Source: Chamaea fasciata (taxonomy: Eukaryota; Chordata; Aves; Passeriformes; Sylviidae). From it: DNA of 64,000 bases. The notes below the pieces were generated by a model. It did not search any database and was not told where the DNA came from. It was given only the letters and a program-made list of their open reading frames with translations. The translations under genes were made by a program, and so were the position numbers. Shown here piece after piece: positions 25,791 to 39,566 of this stretch. The stretch is taken from contig JARCOQ010000004.1 of NCBI GenBank assembly GCA_029207755.1, positions 36,615,685 through 36,679,684 of the forward strand, read 5' to 3'. The stretch's first letter is position 1; each line of letters opens with the position of its first letter.

Positions 25791-28700
25791 TTTCTAGCAC
25801 TAGAGGATGCAGCACTGAACTTTAACACCAAGGGGAAAAAAAAAACCCAAACAGCTTGAGAAACAGCAGTACAGTAGTCATTTGCAGCAGTTTTGGAGAC
25901 AACTGAAACATTTTTGAAAATAAAACCAGTCCCATTTATTAGGGAAGAAAAGCATATAATGCACTGTCAGAAATACTGTGGGTTTAACTAGAAGATGAGT
26001 GTGACAACTAAATATATCTATGCTACAAGAAGCTGTAAGATTATCACTTATGACCATGATATCTACAATTCACATAATGGTTAAATTATTAATTTCAACT
26101 ATAATATAATATTCATAATCTGAATTATGCAGGGGAATGCAGAACTCAGAAATACTGGGGAAAAAACCCAACGTAATTTTCTAAAAACCTAGAAGTTTAA
26201 TGTTACAGAACAGAATAATAATGCAAGAAAGACATCATCAGTTACAATAATTCAGATGTTTTTCCAGACAAAACAGAAATCAAGGGTTAATTTGGAGAAC
26301 ATTCAGTAGCCAACCAACTTAGGAGAATATACATCCTTTTAATAAAGTAGAAAGCATAGCCTAAATCTTTTGGTATCATACTGCAGCCAACTATTATAGA
26401 TCAAGATAATGGTACTGGAAAATTATTGCCTAAACCAAAGATTTCTACAGATGCCTTTAGGACCTTTCTACACCTCTTAATGTACTTGTAACACTCTAAC
26501 TGCAAAGCATTTTATATGAACTGTGCTTTACCAGGTAAAATGCAGCCGAAATACATACACTTTCCTCAATTTGTGAGGTCTCCTATTTCAAAGAAATAAG
26601 CCTTTAAATTGGTACTAAGAACTACTTTAATTCATGCCATTTTGTGTACTAATAAGAGAATGACAGAAAATTACCTCTATATCCAATAAAACATAATAAT
26701 TTCCTACAGCCAAGAGTAGAAAAAGTTGCATTACTCGCTGTAAATAACTTTAAAAAAAGTGCATCAGGAATAGTTAGCTGAAGACATTAAGCTCAAAAAA
26801 ACCAGGTAAAAGTGTACTGCTAGATATTCCTGTCAAAATTATCAGATACCTATGAAGATTTCAACGTTATATAAATCTCCCAAAGCAAGGAATGGCCAAA
26901 ATAAAATGCCTGTTCAAATTTATTCTTTCAAATTTACTTCCAGATGAGTATTATTCCATATGCAAATGGTAACTTTTTTCACCATGTTATTTTATTGTCA
27001 GAGAAATCCTGGGAAGAATGAAGATATTCATGTTTTATGGATAGAATTTTCCTGGAAGAATGAACCGTGTGTCACCAGTGCAAATCATAGTCCAAGCACT
27101 TCAATTTTAGCACCTTCTAGGAACTCTGCAATAAGGTAAGAAAATAATATATTCTCCAAGTCAGCATTTAACTACTTTAACCTTATCCATCACTCTCTTC
27201 CTGAGCTCCTTTTCTCAATTGCTTCCCTATTGCCCTTTTTAAAACAGATAAAGGAAAGGATTTATAAAAAAAACATCAATCATAATACCACCAGCTCATT
27301 TCAAACCACTTAGTGTGTCTTTAGGAAGTATGGCATAATACCACAAGCAAAAATATAAAGACAAGACTTCGTACCTAAAAATGCTATATAATGCTTGACT
27401 GAAATTATTACTATGTTTTAGTCTTTTAAATTCTATAAAAATCAGCTGCACAGTTGCATAACATGCTGTACTTTACCATACTGGCATCTTCATGCACAGT
27501 TACCAACTATCAAAATACTTCTGATAAATATACCTAAGCATTTAATTAGAAGCATAGAAAATAAAAACTGACTGATTTATTGAAATTGATACTTCTAATA
27601 TGTGCCCACAGATGTTTCATTTTTAACATTTTTTTATCTTTGCAAATAATACTTGATGCTTAGTGTATTATATTCCACTTACTGCATAAAAAAACTCAGA
27701 TAGCAATGCTGAAACAAGAAAAACGCCAGTGATACTGCAGAGTCTCATTATTAAACAGCAACATTTGACAGCTCTTAGAAAATCCTATAAAACCTGTGCT
27801 ATCAAAAAGTCATCTTACTTTCCTTTGTACAAATGAGGATATTCCTATATAAATCATGCTTATTTGATCTATGTGGCCAGAAAGAATCAGGAGTCATGTC
27901 CCTCTCCTCACAGCAAGACTCCTGGAGGTTTACAAAATAGAAAAGTGACTGTCAACCAACAGATGAATGTCTGAAGAGAATACTTTTCCAGAAAGTAATT
28001 AATAAATAAAAAGACAATATTAAATAGTATATAACAGACAATACTACTTCGTAAGAAAATCTCTACAGGGTGCTCAGATAATCTACTTATGTTGAATACC
28101 TTCTATATCTTGGAGTTTTGAGAATATGTAAAAGTTGTAATAAGCAAAATGTAGTTATGCAAGCAGCCTAATGACTTCTAAAAGAATCACTCCACTCCTA
28201 TAAGGAAAAAAGAAACAGAAGGTTATGGAAGATTATGGTTACAATATGGAAACTGATAAAGTTGGACTGCCTTCAAAACTTGTTGCTCAACAATATGAGT
28301 TACTGCTATACAGAGCTCTCATTTCCCATTTTCTAAATACGTTAGTCAAACTTTTCCTTTCTGAGTAAGCAGCTCTGAATCTAGAAGCAATTTTTTTAAA
28401 GTTTTAACTATATGACAAAGGCTGATCAGGATGAAAAGGCTGTGAATGTCTCCCTGGGGATGAATGTTTCTCTGTGCACTAGTGTCTCTGTGTATGGGCT
28501 GGAGAGGAAGATGGTTCACCAAGTGGACTAACAGTCACAAAATAGGCATCACAAGGCAGAAAAAAAATTCTGAAAGTCATATTTAGTCTTTCCTCACCAC
28601 ACAGATGTTGCAAAATCTGCTTAAATATGAACAGGGACAGAAGAGGCTTGACATTTTTGTTTGTTTTAAAGGGAGGTTTAGGATGGCTCTACCTTTCCCC

Positions 28701-31559
28701 AGAGGTGAGTAATGATTTACTATGAGTACATAATGACCTCAAAGTGAGCCAATTACTCCCCTACAAAGTTGATACTTTTCTTCTACTTACTTTCATAAAA
28801 ATGATGATTAATCAAGGACTATAATTACTTTCTAGAGGAACACTTCCAAAAGATTGTCTCTTCCTGAGCCTCTTGCAAAAGTGGGTAGGAACATTAAAAA
28901 TTTTTGTTGTCCTAGCATCATCCTGGTAAAAAACAATAGAAAAAAAATGTTCCTTACATATTCCTCTCTTAAATCTGAGCCAGGTCTGGCAGAAGGTTCT
29001 GAAAAAAGACAGGCAACTCATCATGCAGCTGTGCAACAAAAATTAAAACCTTTTTAAAAAGCCCAGCAAAACAAAGCAGAAACAAAGAAATTAACCAACA
29101 ATGCAGATGGATGCAAAACAATGTAAAGAAATTAAGAACTGGCTTGTAGCTCTAAGTCACAGTACCAAGGATTGCCAAAGTCTGGGAAGAAAAATAAAAT
29201 TGTCTGTAGAACATAATTTTTCATGGAAACAATTGAACGAGTAGAACATAAACATGCCTGGAAAGGACTCTGCTCCAACTTTCAGGCAGCACAAACCAGC
29301 TAGACAGACAAGCTGCTGAGACAGAGATTTGATACTCAGTCCCCAGTTTCCTCAGCTGCCAGAGACACTGAGGCAACTGCTGATGACCTGCGGAAGCAAA
29401 TTTTGGTTTGGAGAAAAAGGATTCAAGCGCAAAAAAAGCTCAATGCTTCTAGACCAAAATACCTCAAAATATTAACAGCTAGAAAAAAAATCAAAACAAA
29501 TAAACTTCCATCGGACTTTTTACACAAAGTGAAATTTCCTTTCTTGAATGGCCCCGGGGTCTTCTCCGTGCTTTGGAATCAAGTTTCATGTTAGGTGGGA
29601 AAGGCTGTGCTTTCCACCTCTGTTCTCATGTTTATGTTTAAGGTTAGTCCAACTCCTGCTTAGAAAATTCCTCAGTTTTCAACAATCTCTTGACTGCTAC
29701 CAAGAACATCTATAATAACAGATACTTAAAAAAAAAAAATTACGTCCACAAAACTATTTAGTAGGATGAAGCAAACCTCAAATCATATAAATTTTATTTA
29801 TTCATTTAGCAGTCTGGTTACTTGCTTTCTTTCTTTCTATCTTTTATGCCAGCTGAGCTTTTTGAATAATAATTTCATTTCAGTTGAAGGTGAGGTGAAT
29901 AATAAAATTTGGTAGTACAGAATTTACACAATTTCAGAGAGGAGAAAGTTAAATCACTTGTTAAAAGGTACTTTAAATCACAAAAGACATCAAAAAACCC
30001 TATCCTCTTGAGAAACAGACTGCTATACTTTCACGTTCAGAACAAATTTTTATTTATCTTTGTAAATCAAATCTCCTTATTAGTTCTCAATATGAACCCG
30101 ACCTAGAAAAAGACCTTCATTCAGTAGTTATTAAACCTTTAGGCCAATTACAGTGTAAGAACCATGCAGTGCAGAAAAGTATACTGCAAATTTCAACACA
30201 CCGAGAAGACTCTTGGCTGAACCTAAAATTCATCTGTTAACCCAGTGCTTGACCTCCCTTAACATGAACTCACCCTTGGAAGTGATTCTGTGTTTTCAGT
30301 CACAACCTGTTAGCTTTCTTGTAAGAGCTAAAGAGCTCTCAGTCTCAGGCAAAACTGCCTCATCAGCCCACCAGAAAATGTTTGCTCCTCATTTACACAG
30401 TACATCTGCAGCTAAGTGCACACAGCCTGCAATCACAGCTTCTGCCAGCAAGAATGCAGGGACATTGGTAGTTTGGGAACAACTGAATACCAGTGATGCA
30501 TTATACTGGATCCAACCCCTTTATAGTGTTAGCTACAATTTAGTAAAAGCAAAATATTTCTTTCAAGAGCTGCTGCTAAATGCCAGTCCACAGAGAATTA
30601 AAATCACCTTACAAGATAAGATTTTGTATGCCTTCAGAACTTCTAGTTCATTCACCTTCACACATTCTCCAAATATTTTCCCTAAGTTAATATACAAAAA
30701 TTCAAAAACAGTAACATTGAATCCATCTTGATTTCCCTTTGCACAATGGGGACTTACACTTAATGAAAGAAAACAAGGATTGAGAATAAATGTTTTGATA
30801 TTAAGAGTCTATAAATATATCAAGGTTTTGATATATTTATAGACTCTAGCTAAACTATAAGGTATCTTAATTCCTAGGGGATCAGTAAGGCGTCTTAACA
30901 AAATAAGTGCTAATATTCTGGCAAAAGCAGTGATGTAAAACTAAAAATCTTATGTGTGTTTCACATTATATTAAAAGCAACATTACCTTGATTAAAACAC
31001 AGTCTCTACTAATTAGCAGTTCAGGAAGTTCATTATGAAACAGTGAATTGACTAAAACTGATAAATAAAATAAAATATGTTTCCTTCTTTTCAACTAGGA
31101 AACACTGCCTAGAGTAGCAGTGCTACCCAAACTGTCTCCAGTCCTGGATGCAAACAGCAGTGATTCCACTGATACATGTATCAGCCCTGCTCAAACATAT
31201 AGATTATTTTAAGGTGAGGACACAGTAAACCAAAAAGCATGCAGAACCACTCTGCAGCTAAAGTGATTGCTGCCAGATTGAGACACACCAGGGCCATGGA
31301 CAGTGATGAAGCCTATCACACACAGGAACAGCTGGAGAGTCATTTCCATCCTGCAGCTCACACAGGAGAAGGGCTTTGCTCTAAAGAGGCTCACTGATTT
31401 CTCTCACTCTAATTCATTCCTAAAGCCTGTCTGGAAGCAGACTTAATGTGAGTAAGGGGAGGAGGACCGAGTGTGTAGAATATGGTTTGGAGAGTCTCAG
31501 TGGGAATACTAATCAGGAGTGCCATTCCTAAATCACGACAGACTTATGTGGTGCGTAAT
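25791..31559. other. Intronic DNA, one perfect hairpin, otherwise nothing recognised
   Basis: A long AT-rich stretch. It has no recognised transposon apart from possible unrecognised old ones, and no exon. A 172-residue plus-strand open frame at 30213-30731 starts at TTG and looks like chance. The hairpin at 30804-30847 is listed separately. Confidence 0.45.
30804..30847. repeat. Perfect inverted repeat: 20-bp arms, 4-base loop
   Basis: The left arm AGAGTCTATAAATATATCAA (30804-30823) is the exact reverse complement of 30828-30847, separated by GGTT. On either strand it would form a 20-bp stem. It does not look like a terminator or a known RNA gene. A template-switch (quasi-palindrome) mutation or a small foldback element are the simplest explanations. 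Confidence 0.95.
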
Positions 31560-34110
31560 GTGGAGCACAAAGGGCTGCAATAATAGCAGATCTGCCCAAA
31601 GCAGACTGGAAATTAATTTGATGTTGGCATTTTTTGTATTAGGTATGGAGCCACTGGTGACCTTGTTGCTTGGTTGTGGTACACCAACCTGTATATATTC
31701 CCATATGTGCAGTATGTGTTGGTATTTTTCAGAATCGGAGAGAGATCAGGATAGCTTTGTTGATGTATTGCGGGATAGCAGTTTATGACATGATAACATC
31801 GAGGGTAATGAGGGTCATTTGGGATGTGTGTTCAGTGCTGCACTCCTGTCCTTACCTCAGCTGCTACCTTTCAGAGTCCATTAATAATCTTACAAGTCAC
31901 TAAAGGTAGGATTATTTTCCCTGGCCTTTCACTCCAACTTCCTCTTTCAGGCCCGTTACATGAGCTTCTGAGAATTCTTAAGTCCCTTTGTATGTGAAAG
32001 AAAGTATGTTCTTGTTCCTAAGTCTACCAGGTCTCCTCAGAGCTGTCTACATCATGTTCAGAGTCAAGAAAGAGATTTCTAGGAAGATTATCTGTGGAGA
32101 GTGTGATTGATAACTGGCTAGCTGCAAAAGGTCGCGTAGACATGAGAGAGCTTTGCTGAGCACACAGGCACTCTCATGAGAACCAGCAAGGCAGTAAGGT
32201 TTGCATGTCCTTGAGCACAGCTGGTATACGATAACAAGACCTTGTAGCTGAAAGATATGAGGGAGAAGCACGGTAAAACTAAAACTTACTCAAACTATGT
32301 AACCACAAAGAAATGTAGAAAGAGGCGCAGCTGACTTTTAGTCTGAGCACCAATCCTGAGCTTAACTTTTGCAATATGCATGAGCTTATTAGTGTTATTA
32401 TAAAAGCATTGTGTGAATTAACAATAAACGAGATTTGCCGATCACTCATATTGAGTGCCACATTTCTCCCGCCGCAGATTTCCCACAATTATCCAGAGAT
32501 CTGGCCCAAGGGTTATGAGTGGCACTGAATGTGGGAAAAAAAATGGACCATGTTTTAAAGTACTATTCTTCTCCAATGGTTTGGAACTTCACTCCTGAAT
32601 AACTACAGGACCCTGTTAAAATGGCACAATATTTGAAAGAAAAATGGTGTGGCACTTCCAGAGAGGACAAAAGTTCTACAGTGTGCCTGGACCCTGGCTA
32701 CTATTTATTGAACACTGCTCGATACTAGACAGCCCCCCTTACTGGGAAGAGCAGAAAAGCAGAGAAAGATGCACTGTGGCCACTCAAACTGCAGCTGAAC
32801 CACAGAAACAGCCCATGCCAGTAGCAGTTGCCTCTCTACAGAAGAAGAAATGCAAGACAAAATCAGTTCACTTAGTGAGTGATGAAGAAGTAAAGCCCTT
32901 ACAACAGGAGGCAGGGCCAAAGATAATCACCTAATTCCTAGCCCCAAGTCAACTGCGAGTTACACAAGATTTCAGTCGGGTGTGCCCCTGCTGACCTGGC
33001 TGCTCCAATGCTGGCATAGCACATCCCATGACATGAAACTAAATGGTAGGGAAGCCAAGGAACTTGGATTCCTGTCCCAGAATGTGGGCATTGATAAGGG
33101 GATTGGGAAGAGGAAAACAGATTGCCATCTGGAGTCACAGACAAAAAGGATCCAAAGCCTGCAGCACTCCAACAAAAAAATGAGATCCATGCATTTTATT
33201 AAAGGGTTTCAAGCCACCTCAGAAGTGATGGGCACCAAAGCACAGCTCCTCCTGGCACCCCGACTACCTGTGCTGGGCTGGATGTTCGAAGGGACAGTAC
33301 CTTCAGACATCACGTCACTGATGCTGCACACAGTAAGTAGGTCACACTGATCAGACAGCAAGATAAACAGGAAAACCCAAGGATCGTGGAACTCATGAAC
33401 TGGCCCAAAGGAGAAAATTTCAGATTATCTGACTACCAGACAAGGAGATGGAAAAGATGACACATGCTGAGGAGGGCTCACCCACCACTTAACAAGCTAC
33501 CAGAAAATGAAAAGCAATATGCTCTCTTGAGGGAAGGCTCCTGCCAGTCTGGCAGGACAAGGATGAGTTATTTCTGACTCAATGGGCCCTTGACGCCTCA
33601 GATAATCCAGTAAGAGATGCAATAAACAAATGGGCTTGCAACTGAGAGGTGGACTTAAACATGGACACTATTTCCCAGGTGATCCGTAACTGTGAAACGT
33701 TCACTGCAATCAAGCAGGCCAAATGGGTAAAGCCTCTGTGGTATGGTGGATGATGGTAAAAATATAAATATGAGGAAGCCTGGCAGACTAATTACATCAC
33801 ACTCCCACAAATGCATAAAGGTAATAGCTACATGATAACATTCGTGTAAAGAACCACTGGATGGCTGGAGATGTTCCCTGTGCCTCACACCACTGCCTGG
33901 AACACCATCTTGGGCCTTGCAAAGCAAGTGCTGTAATGACATGGCACCCCTGAAAGAACTGACTTGGACTAGAGGACTCATTTCAAAATAACCCAACAGA
34001 CACCTGGGCCAGAGAGCATGGTATTGAGCAGATATATCATACTCCCTGTCATGCACCAACCCCTAGTAAAACTGAACTTGGGCAAGTTTCCACTGACCTT
34101 GGAAACTTGA
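31560..34110 (+). mobile_element. Decayed ERVL-like internal (pol) remnant
   Basis: Plus-strand remnants of an ERVL-type provirus. The segment at about 31670-31830 matches, on the other strand, 46.5-46.7 kb of the second remnant. The segment at about 33180-33500 matches the reverse of about 45.95-46.27 kb, and 33.75-34.06 kb is an integrase core-like region matching the reverse of 44.3-44.65 kb. Stops and frameshifts occur throughout, for example inside the integrase-like part, so nothing is expressible as an enzyme. No flanking LTR pair was found. A small alpha-retrovirus-like LTR sits inside the span at 32243-32476. Confidence 0.7.
32243..32476 (+). mobile_element. Candidate short LTR of alpha-retrovirus-like type
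   Basis: A TATA box (TATAAAA, 32399-32405) is followed only about 18 bases later by AATAAA (32423-32428), and a U5-like segment ends CCGCCGCA at 32476. This very short R spacing is characteristic of avian alpha-retrovirus LTRs. The proposed left end (TGTAGCTG, 32243) is a guess: flanks GACCT and GATTT agree at only three of five positions. Non-coding. Confidence 0.55.
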
Positions 34111-34585
34111 GGTCATTTTTCAGACCTTGAGACTTCACAAGACTAAGAAATCACACACGTTGGCTGCTCTCCAGCATAGTGAAGTATATTGACCTGCTGC
34201 AATCCACAACATTGCTTGGGCAAAACAGATCCTCCTGAGGGTGCAAAGAGATAGCAAGTCTGCTGTGCATCTTGATACGTTGCTCTCAAAGTTAATCAAC
34301 CTAATAAAATTAAGTCAGATGTGCCTTTCTCTATATCAAGAACCAAAGGCTCTTGACTGATCTGTCTGAAGATTTATATAATGTTGCAGAAGCAAGCAAA
34401 GATACCGTCTCCCTTCCCCCTGCTCTCACCACTAGCCATCTTGCAGGGATAAACCTACTCTGAGGCCCTATGTGTCCTCCTGGATAAGAACCATCCTCCA
34501 CCTTTGTTTAGGTTAATTTAACATAGTGATCTCGGGTTTTCTCTGATCATTATTTTCTTCACCTGCAAATTGTATGACAAGCCAC
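34111..34585. other. Intronic DNA or unresolved retroviral remnant
   Basis: Follows the integrase-like segment. It may include a decayed end of the ERVL remnant, but I could not recognise an LTR or polypurine tract. Confidence 0.35.
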
Positions 34586-35074
34586 AACTTTATTTTTCAA
34601 CATCTTCCTTAAAAGGCAGACAGCGTGTCCAATTTTTTCATGTCCTTCTCAGCCACTTCTTACTCACTAGTGAAATCAACTCTCCTCACAGCCAGGATAT
34701 TTATCCAGTTTTATAGATTTGGAGGTCACTATAGATGATTTTGCTGCAATGTTATATTAGGTTCTCTTGCAGAATTGCTTGCTAACTATGACTTCTAGAT
34801 CCCTTTTATAGTTTCTCCTTTCCAAAATACTATTCTACTTTTACAGAGATGAGACTTGCATTTCTCATTACTTGGTATACAACCAATTTTGACAATACTT
34901 AAAAACAGCCCTTTGTTTAAATGAGTTTAGTTTATAAAATTTTTCAAGATGCTATCTATGCCTTTCTGCAATGTGTCACCTGCCCATTTTATTAACTGCA
35001 AATCTATTTATCTCTAGATCATAAAGTATTGGAAAGCATTGGATGGAATGCCCTGAAGAACTGTAGTAGAAATA
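34586..35074 (-). mobile_element. Old, diverged CR1/L2-like LINE fragment
   Basis: The order of short phrases in reverse orientation (a 'gacttctagatcccttttat' segment, then a stretch ending 'atggaatgccctgaagaac') resembles the 3' part of old amniote CR1-like LINEs. Heavily diverged, with no coding frame left. A profile search would be needed to confirm the family. Confidence 0.4.
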
Positions 35075-38000
35075 TTTTTGTTCAGTGATGCTAAAAAATT
35101 ACTATTTTTTGTGCATGACTATCTTAACATGAGCTTGAATGATAATCAGCAGCAGCAAAAAAAAATTTAGTTATAATTGTGCAGTATTATATCAGCTTCC
35201 AGTCATGCTGCCACTATCACAAAAGGAGAAGACCAGGTTTATGCCCCAAATCTCCCATTCGTGCCCTCAACTCAAACTAATTAACAACCAGAGCAAGGTA
35301 ACAGAGCTCCTACCTGTGGACCTTCTCTGCCCTGCCTCCTGCCTCTTCTCTCTTGACACTGTGGGCCTCCTGCTCACATAGATTCACCAGGCTGGCTCAG
35401 GACAGCTTCAGTGTGTCAGCTGCACACTCAAGCTCAGCAAGAAAGCATTGCAAGATATGACACCCTGATGTGCAGGGAGAAGACTACACCTTCTATTTTA
35501 AAATCCCACGTTTCAGAGGTATTTTCAATAGATGTCCCTAGAATTCATGATTCCTTTCCTGATATGCTTCAACAATATTACCAGATATATGCCAACAAGA
35601 GCATCAGTTATGGACTTCTCTTCAGTTTGAAGCCATATGCTGTACTTAAACATATTGGATTTATTATATGAAGCCACTAAGTTTCTTTCATTCTTATTTG
35701 AATAATATACATGAGGAGAACTGAGAGTCAACACTATTTGTCAGCACTATTTTTCATTTAAATTTTTCTTTAGCAACTGATGTGTTTAACTGTTCCTGCA
35801 GTCACTTGCTCCTAGACAAAAATACCATTGGAATAAACCACATTATCTTACAAACCTTATTAGCTGTGTTCTCTAATGAGAATGTATTTTTATAATATGC
35901 AGTCACAGTAGAAAATGTTACAGGCCAGCAGTATCCAATTATGAACTCCAACATAACACATGGAGCACATTCTGACAAATCCACTGCAATTCTTGACAGA
36001 CTATTTCAATGTCAGAGGTTTGGTTTTTTCATAATTCATCAGGGACTGTTACAAAGACTTATCAAGGCCTCACCATGACTGTAACAGGTTAAATCTCACT
36101 CTACAGAGAAAAAGGTGAGCAAAACTGGATCAGTAACCTACAACTGGCCAAACAGGAAGCAGTGTCTGCTTTACACAAAATGAGAATGGGTAGTTATCAT
36201 AAGCATAGATTTGGATTTCCTATACTCACCCAACAGAATTATTTTAAAAATAGTAATAATAGTAAAATGTCACCTCCGATAAAAATAACCTGAAGAAGGA
36301 GGGGAAAAATTATGCTAGAAACACTATATTAAGACTGAAATACTGACTAATGTTAGTTTTCCATGGGAAAATGTAAGGTGAAACCAAAATGAACACACAC
36401 CTCCAGAACATCCTGCAAAAATCTGTAGTCCTCAAAACCCAAAACTTTCTGGGATTAACCCCACTCTGCTTTGGCTCCAGCACTACCATCTTCAAGAAAC
36501 TAGGATAAAAGCCCTGATAACTGCAGTGTAAATTGAAGATGGCATGCTAGAAAATTGGTGTTAGGAAATAGGGCAGCATAGCACTTCATGGCCCAAAGAA
36601 AATAACCAGGCTTGAAAAAAAATGAGAGAGAATGTGAGACTGAAAGTCCTTTCATCTAACAACATGAATCTGTGACTGGATGCTACCAGTACAAATGTTG
36701 CCCAGCAAATAGACATCCAGGTACAAGACCATTCACATGAGACTACCAACACCGCAATTAAACACTGAATATATTCCAACCTGGAAATGAATGCAAAGAC
36801 TAAAAAAAACTGACCAAAACTTTCAGAGGAAATCTGTACCAATGAAACAGGCAGACAGTGTTTAGATTAGCTCACATTCACTATCTAGTAATTCTAGCTA
36901 TGATGAATTTCCTATAAAAATGTAAGGTGAAGCACAGATCTTTACACATCTAAAATGCCAGCTGGAACTTCAGATAATTGCTTAATAGTGCCTACCAGCA
37001 AAACATTCTATAGAAGAAAGCAATCTGCTTGTTCTGTTAGAATCTATGTTAAAAAAAATAAAAAAAATTTAAAAAATAGACATAAAACAAATTTTTAAAA
37101 CCTTCAATTTTCAAGATTAAGTTGCTTTCATATATTCTTCCTTCAGGTACTTTTGAATGTCTCATGAGATTTTTTTCCTAATTTTCATGAACATTTCATT
37201 CATTTACCTCCTACCCCAAACAGACTTAAGACTTCAAGAATCTCTTTGCTGACTGGTTTCTATCTATTTCAGATATTCTAATTCTATTCTTACATCTCTT
37301 TCAGATATTGTTATAGCCATTTTGACTTTTAAATATAAATAAGGAACACAGAGGAAAAAGTCAGCAATTACAGCAGCAGTCCTTGAGACCCCATGACTAT
37401 AATTCTGCTTCCAATTTTCATAGAGGATCAAAGAGCTTCTCATCATAGGAGTGACCAAGTATGGCATCTGGCTAGCTGGCACTGGCTGGAGGGCACACAC
37501 AGCCTTGCAGTCATTTAGGATTTTAGCGGGCACTTAAGGAGCAACTTCAGTTATCTGAAACATCACTGTTGGCACTGAAAAACACAGATATTTACAATAT
37601 TTGCTACTGATGTTCATTAACGTACAGGATGACATTTCTGAAACTGTACACATTGCCAGTAAAAGCACAGTCATTCACTTATAAATAACCACTGAAATCA
37701 CCATAAAATAATTTGAAAATCAAAACCAAAATAATAAAATAATTTATTTGCTAGAAAGAATGGAAATAACAATACAACTCTAGTGCCAGCAGCATACACT
37801 TTGGCAGGATTAACAACTTGGTTTACTGACTACTATTAGTATTGTGTTCCACTTACATCATTTGGAAACAGTCTGCTGTGTTATGCTGTAGGATTACCTG
37901 AAAACTATGTTGGAATTATTTTCTAGAGATCTACAACTTTTCCTCCTTTTACAAGTAACTAGTGCGTAATTTTATTGATACTAATCTCAAGTGACAGGCA

Positions 38001-39284
38001 GTAAAAAAGAGCTACTTATAAGCACTCTTAAAGAATTATTTATAGACTTCTAGTAAGTTTAATGAAAAAGATAATTAGTACAAACCAGCATAACTTACAT
38101 AACACACTGGTGTTTCTTTCAGAACAACTGCATAATGATACAATTCAATACAACTGAAACAATAAGAGTTTATTCACATGTATCACTGCTCCAACAGATC
38201 TTCATCTTCCTCAAACATGCTACAAGGCAGGAGAGTAGAGCAATGGCTGAAAAACTTGCCATCACTACAATCACTGGATTTTGCCTACAGAAGTGAGATA
38301 CTTGCTAACTGGTAAATGAATGGCATCTACCTCCATAGTATCATTACTATACTAGAACTGCTAAAAGATTTTTCATTTTTTTCTAGCAATATATTAAGAT
38401 AGGGTTTAAAATCTGCCTACTTAACATACTTTCTCTTCATAAGATCCAGTTTCTGAGAGGCAGAAAGCTAAGCTCTTCACCCGGCTCCTTGTTTAATTTA
38501 AGAAGGCTGCTGCAATAGCCCTCTGCCTTCATCTACAGGACCACCTGCTCAGGGACACACAGAAAAAGCAACCTTCTACTTACATGTCCAATTACCCACA
38601 GCATTTGGAGTCCCACTGTCCACAGAGCTTCTGAATCTAGGCAATCTTAAAGTTGTGTCACTTGTCCCTCATCCAGAAAGGCAACAAGTTCATCAGTTTC
38701 TCCATCTGCATGATGAGCCACTATTTTACCACTAAATGCAACCCAGTTGTATTTTTTTAATGTATTAATTCACACTTCAGGACAATATGCTGCTTGCATC
38801 TCCTCCACTACACCTGAGATACATTAAAATGTAACTGGTGAACAGAACACCTTATCCTAAACAGAATAAGGATTTGTCAGAATGTCCTGGTTCTTTAAGC
38901 TAATCCCTTTATAGGACCGGGGCTAAACAAACACAGTACATGCATGAAACCTGAATTAGACAACAGCATCAGCACAAATGCCTTAGTGTAACACAGAGAC
39001 ACCCGGTGGTATATCTCTCTGCTCCCCAGGCATTACATGAGGCATACATTCTCAGTCCTCAGTTCAGTGATAAATCATCTCCCTTCATGATCACACAAAA
39101 GATATTCAGATTCAGTTTGACAGCAGCACAGAAAATAATTGATAAAAGTGTGGAACTGCCACTGAGAAGAGACACAGACTTCCCAATGCCATGTTACTGC
39201 AGTGCAGTGACACTTCAAGTTTCTTTTATTAGTAGTAGTGATGTACACAGATGACAAATACCTTATGCATACTCCTGCATGTAA
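35075..39284. other. Intronic DNA, nothing recognised
   Basis: AT-rich with chance open frames up to 93 residues and an A-rich stretch near 37050-37100. No repeat family or exon was recognised. Confidence 0.45.
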
Positions 39285-39566
39285 ACATGTCCCATAGGAC
39301 AAGAGAACACAGTCATAGGGCAAGAGGACACAGTTGTAAGCTGCACCAGGAGTGTTTACGTTCATCATTAGGAAGTTCTTCACAGAAGGAGTGATGGGAC
39401 ATTGGAATGGGCTGCCCAGGGAAGTGGCGGAATCACTGTCTCTGGAGGTGTTTAAGGATAGACTGCACACAGCACTTAGTGTCAAGATCTAGTTGACAAG
39501 GTGGTATTGGGTCACAAGTTGGACTTGATGACTTCAAAGATCTTTTCCAACCTAGATGATTCTGTG
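39285..39566 (+). mobile_element. CR1 LINE 3' end
   Basis: A plus-strand CR1 3' segment with the typical 'tgggctgcccagggaagtgg' and 'gtgtttaaggatagactg' phrases. It ends with 'ttttccaacctagatgattc' and a decayed ATTCTGTG octamer. Only the 3' 280 bases are present, as is usual for 5'-truncated copies. Antisense to MCTP1. Confidence 0.9.

Noticed and set aside
30213..30731. 172-residue plus-strand frame
   Set aside because: Begins at TTG, no family resemblance, no codon or splice support; chance frame in the intron.
31209..31394. Minus-strand frame with a signal-peptide-like hydrophobic stretch
   Set aside because: Only 61 residues, no splice context or similarity; sense to MCTP1 but unlike any MCTP1 segment.
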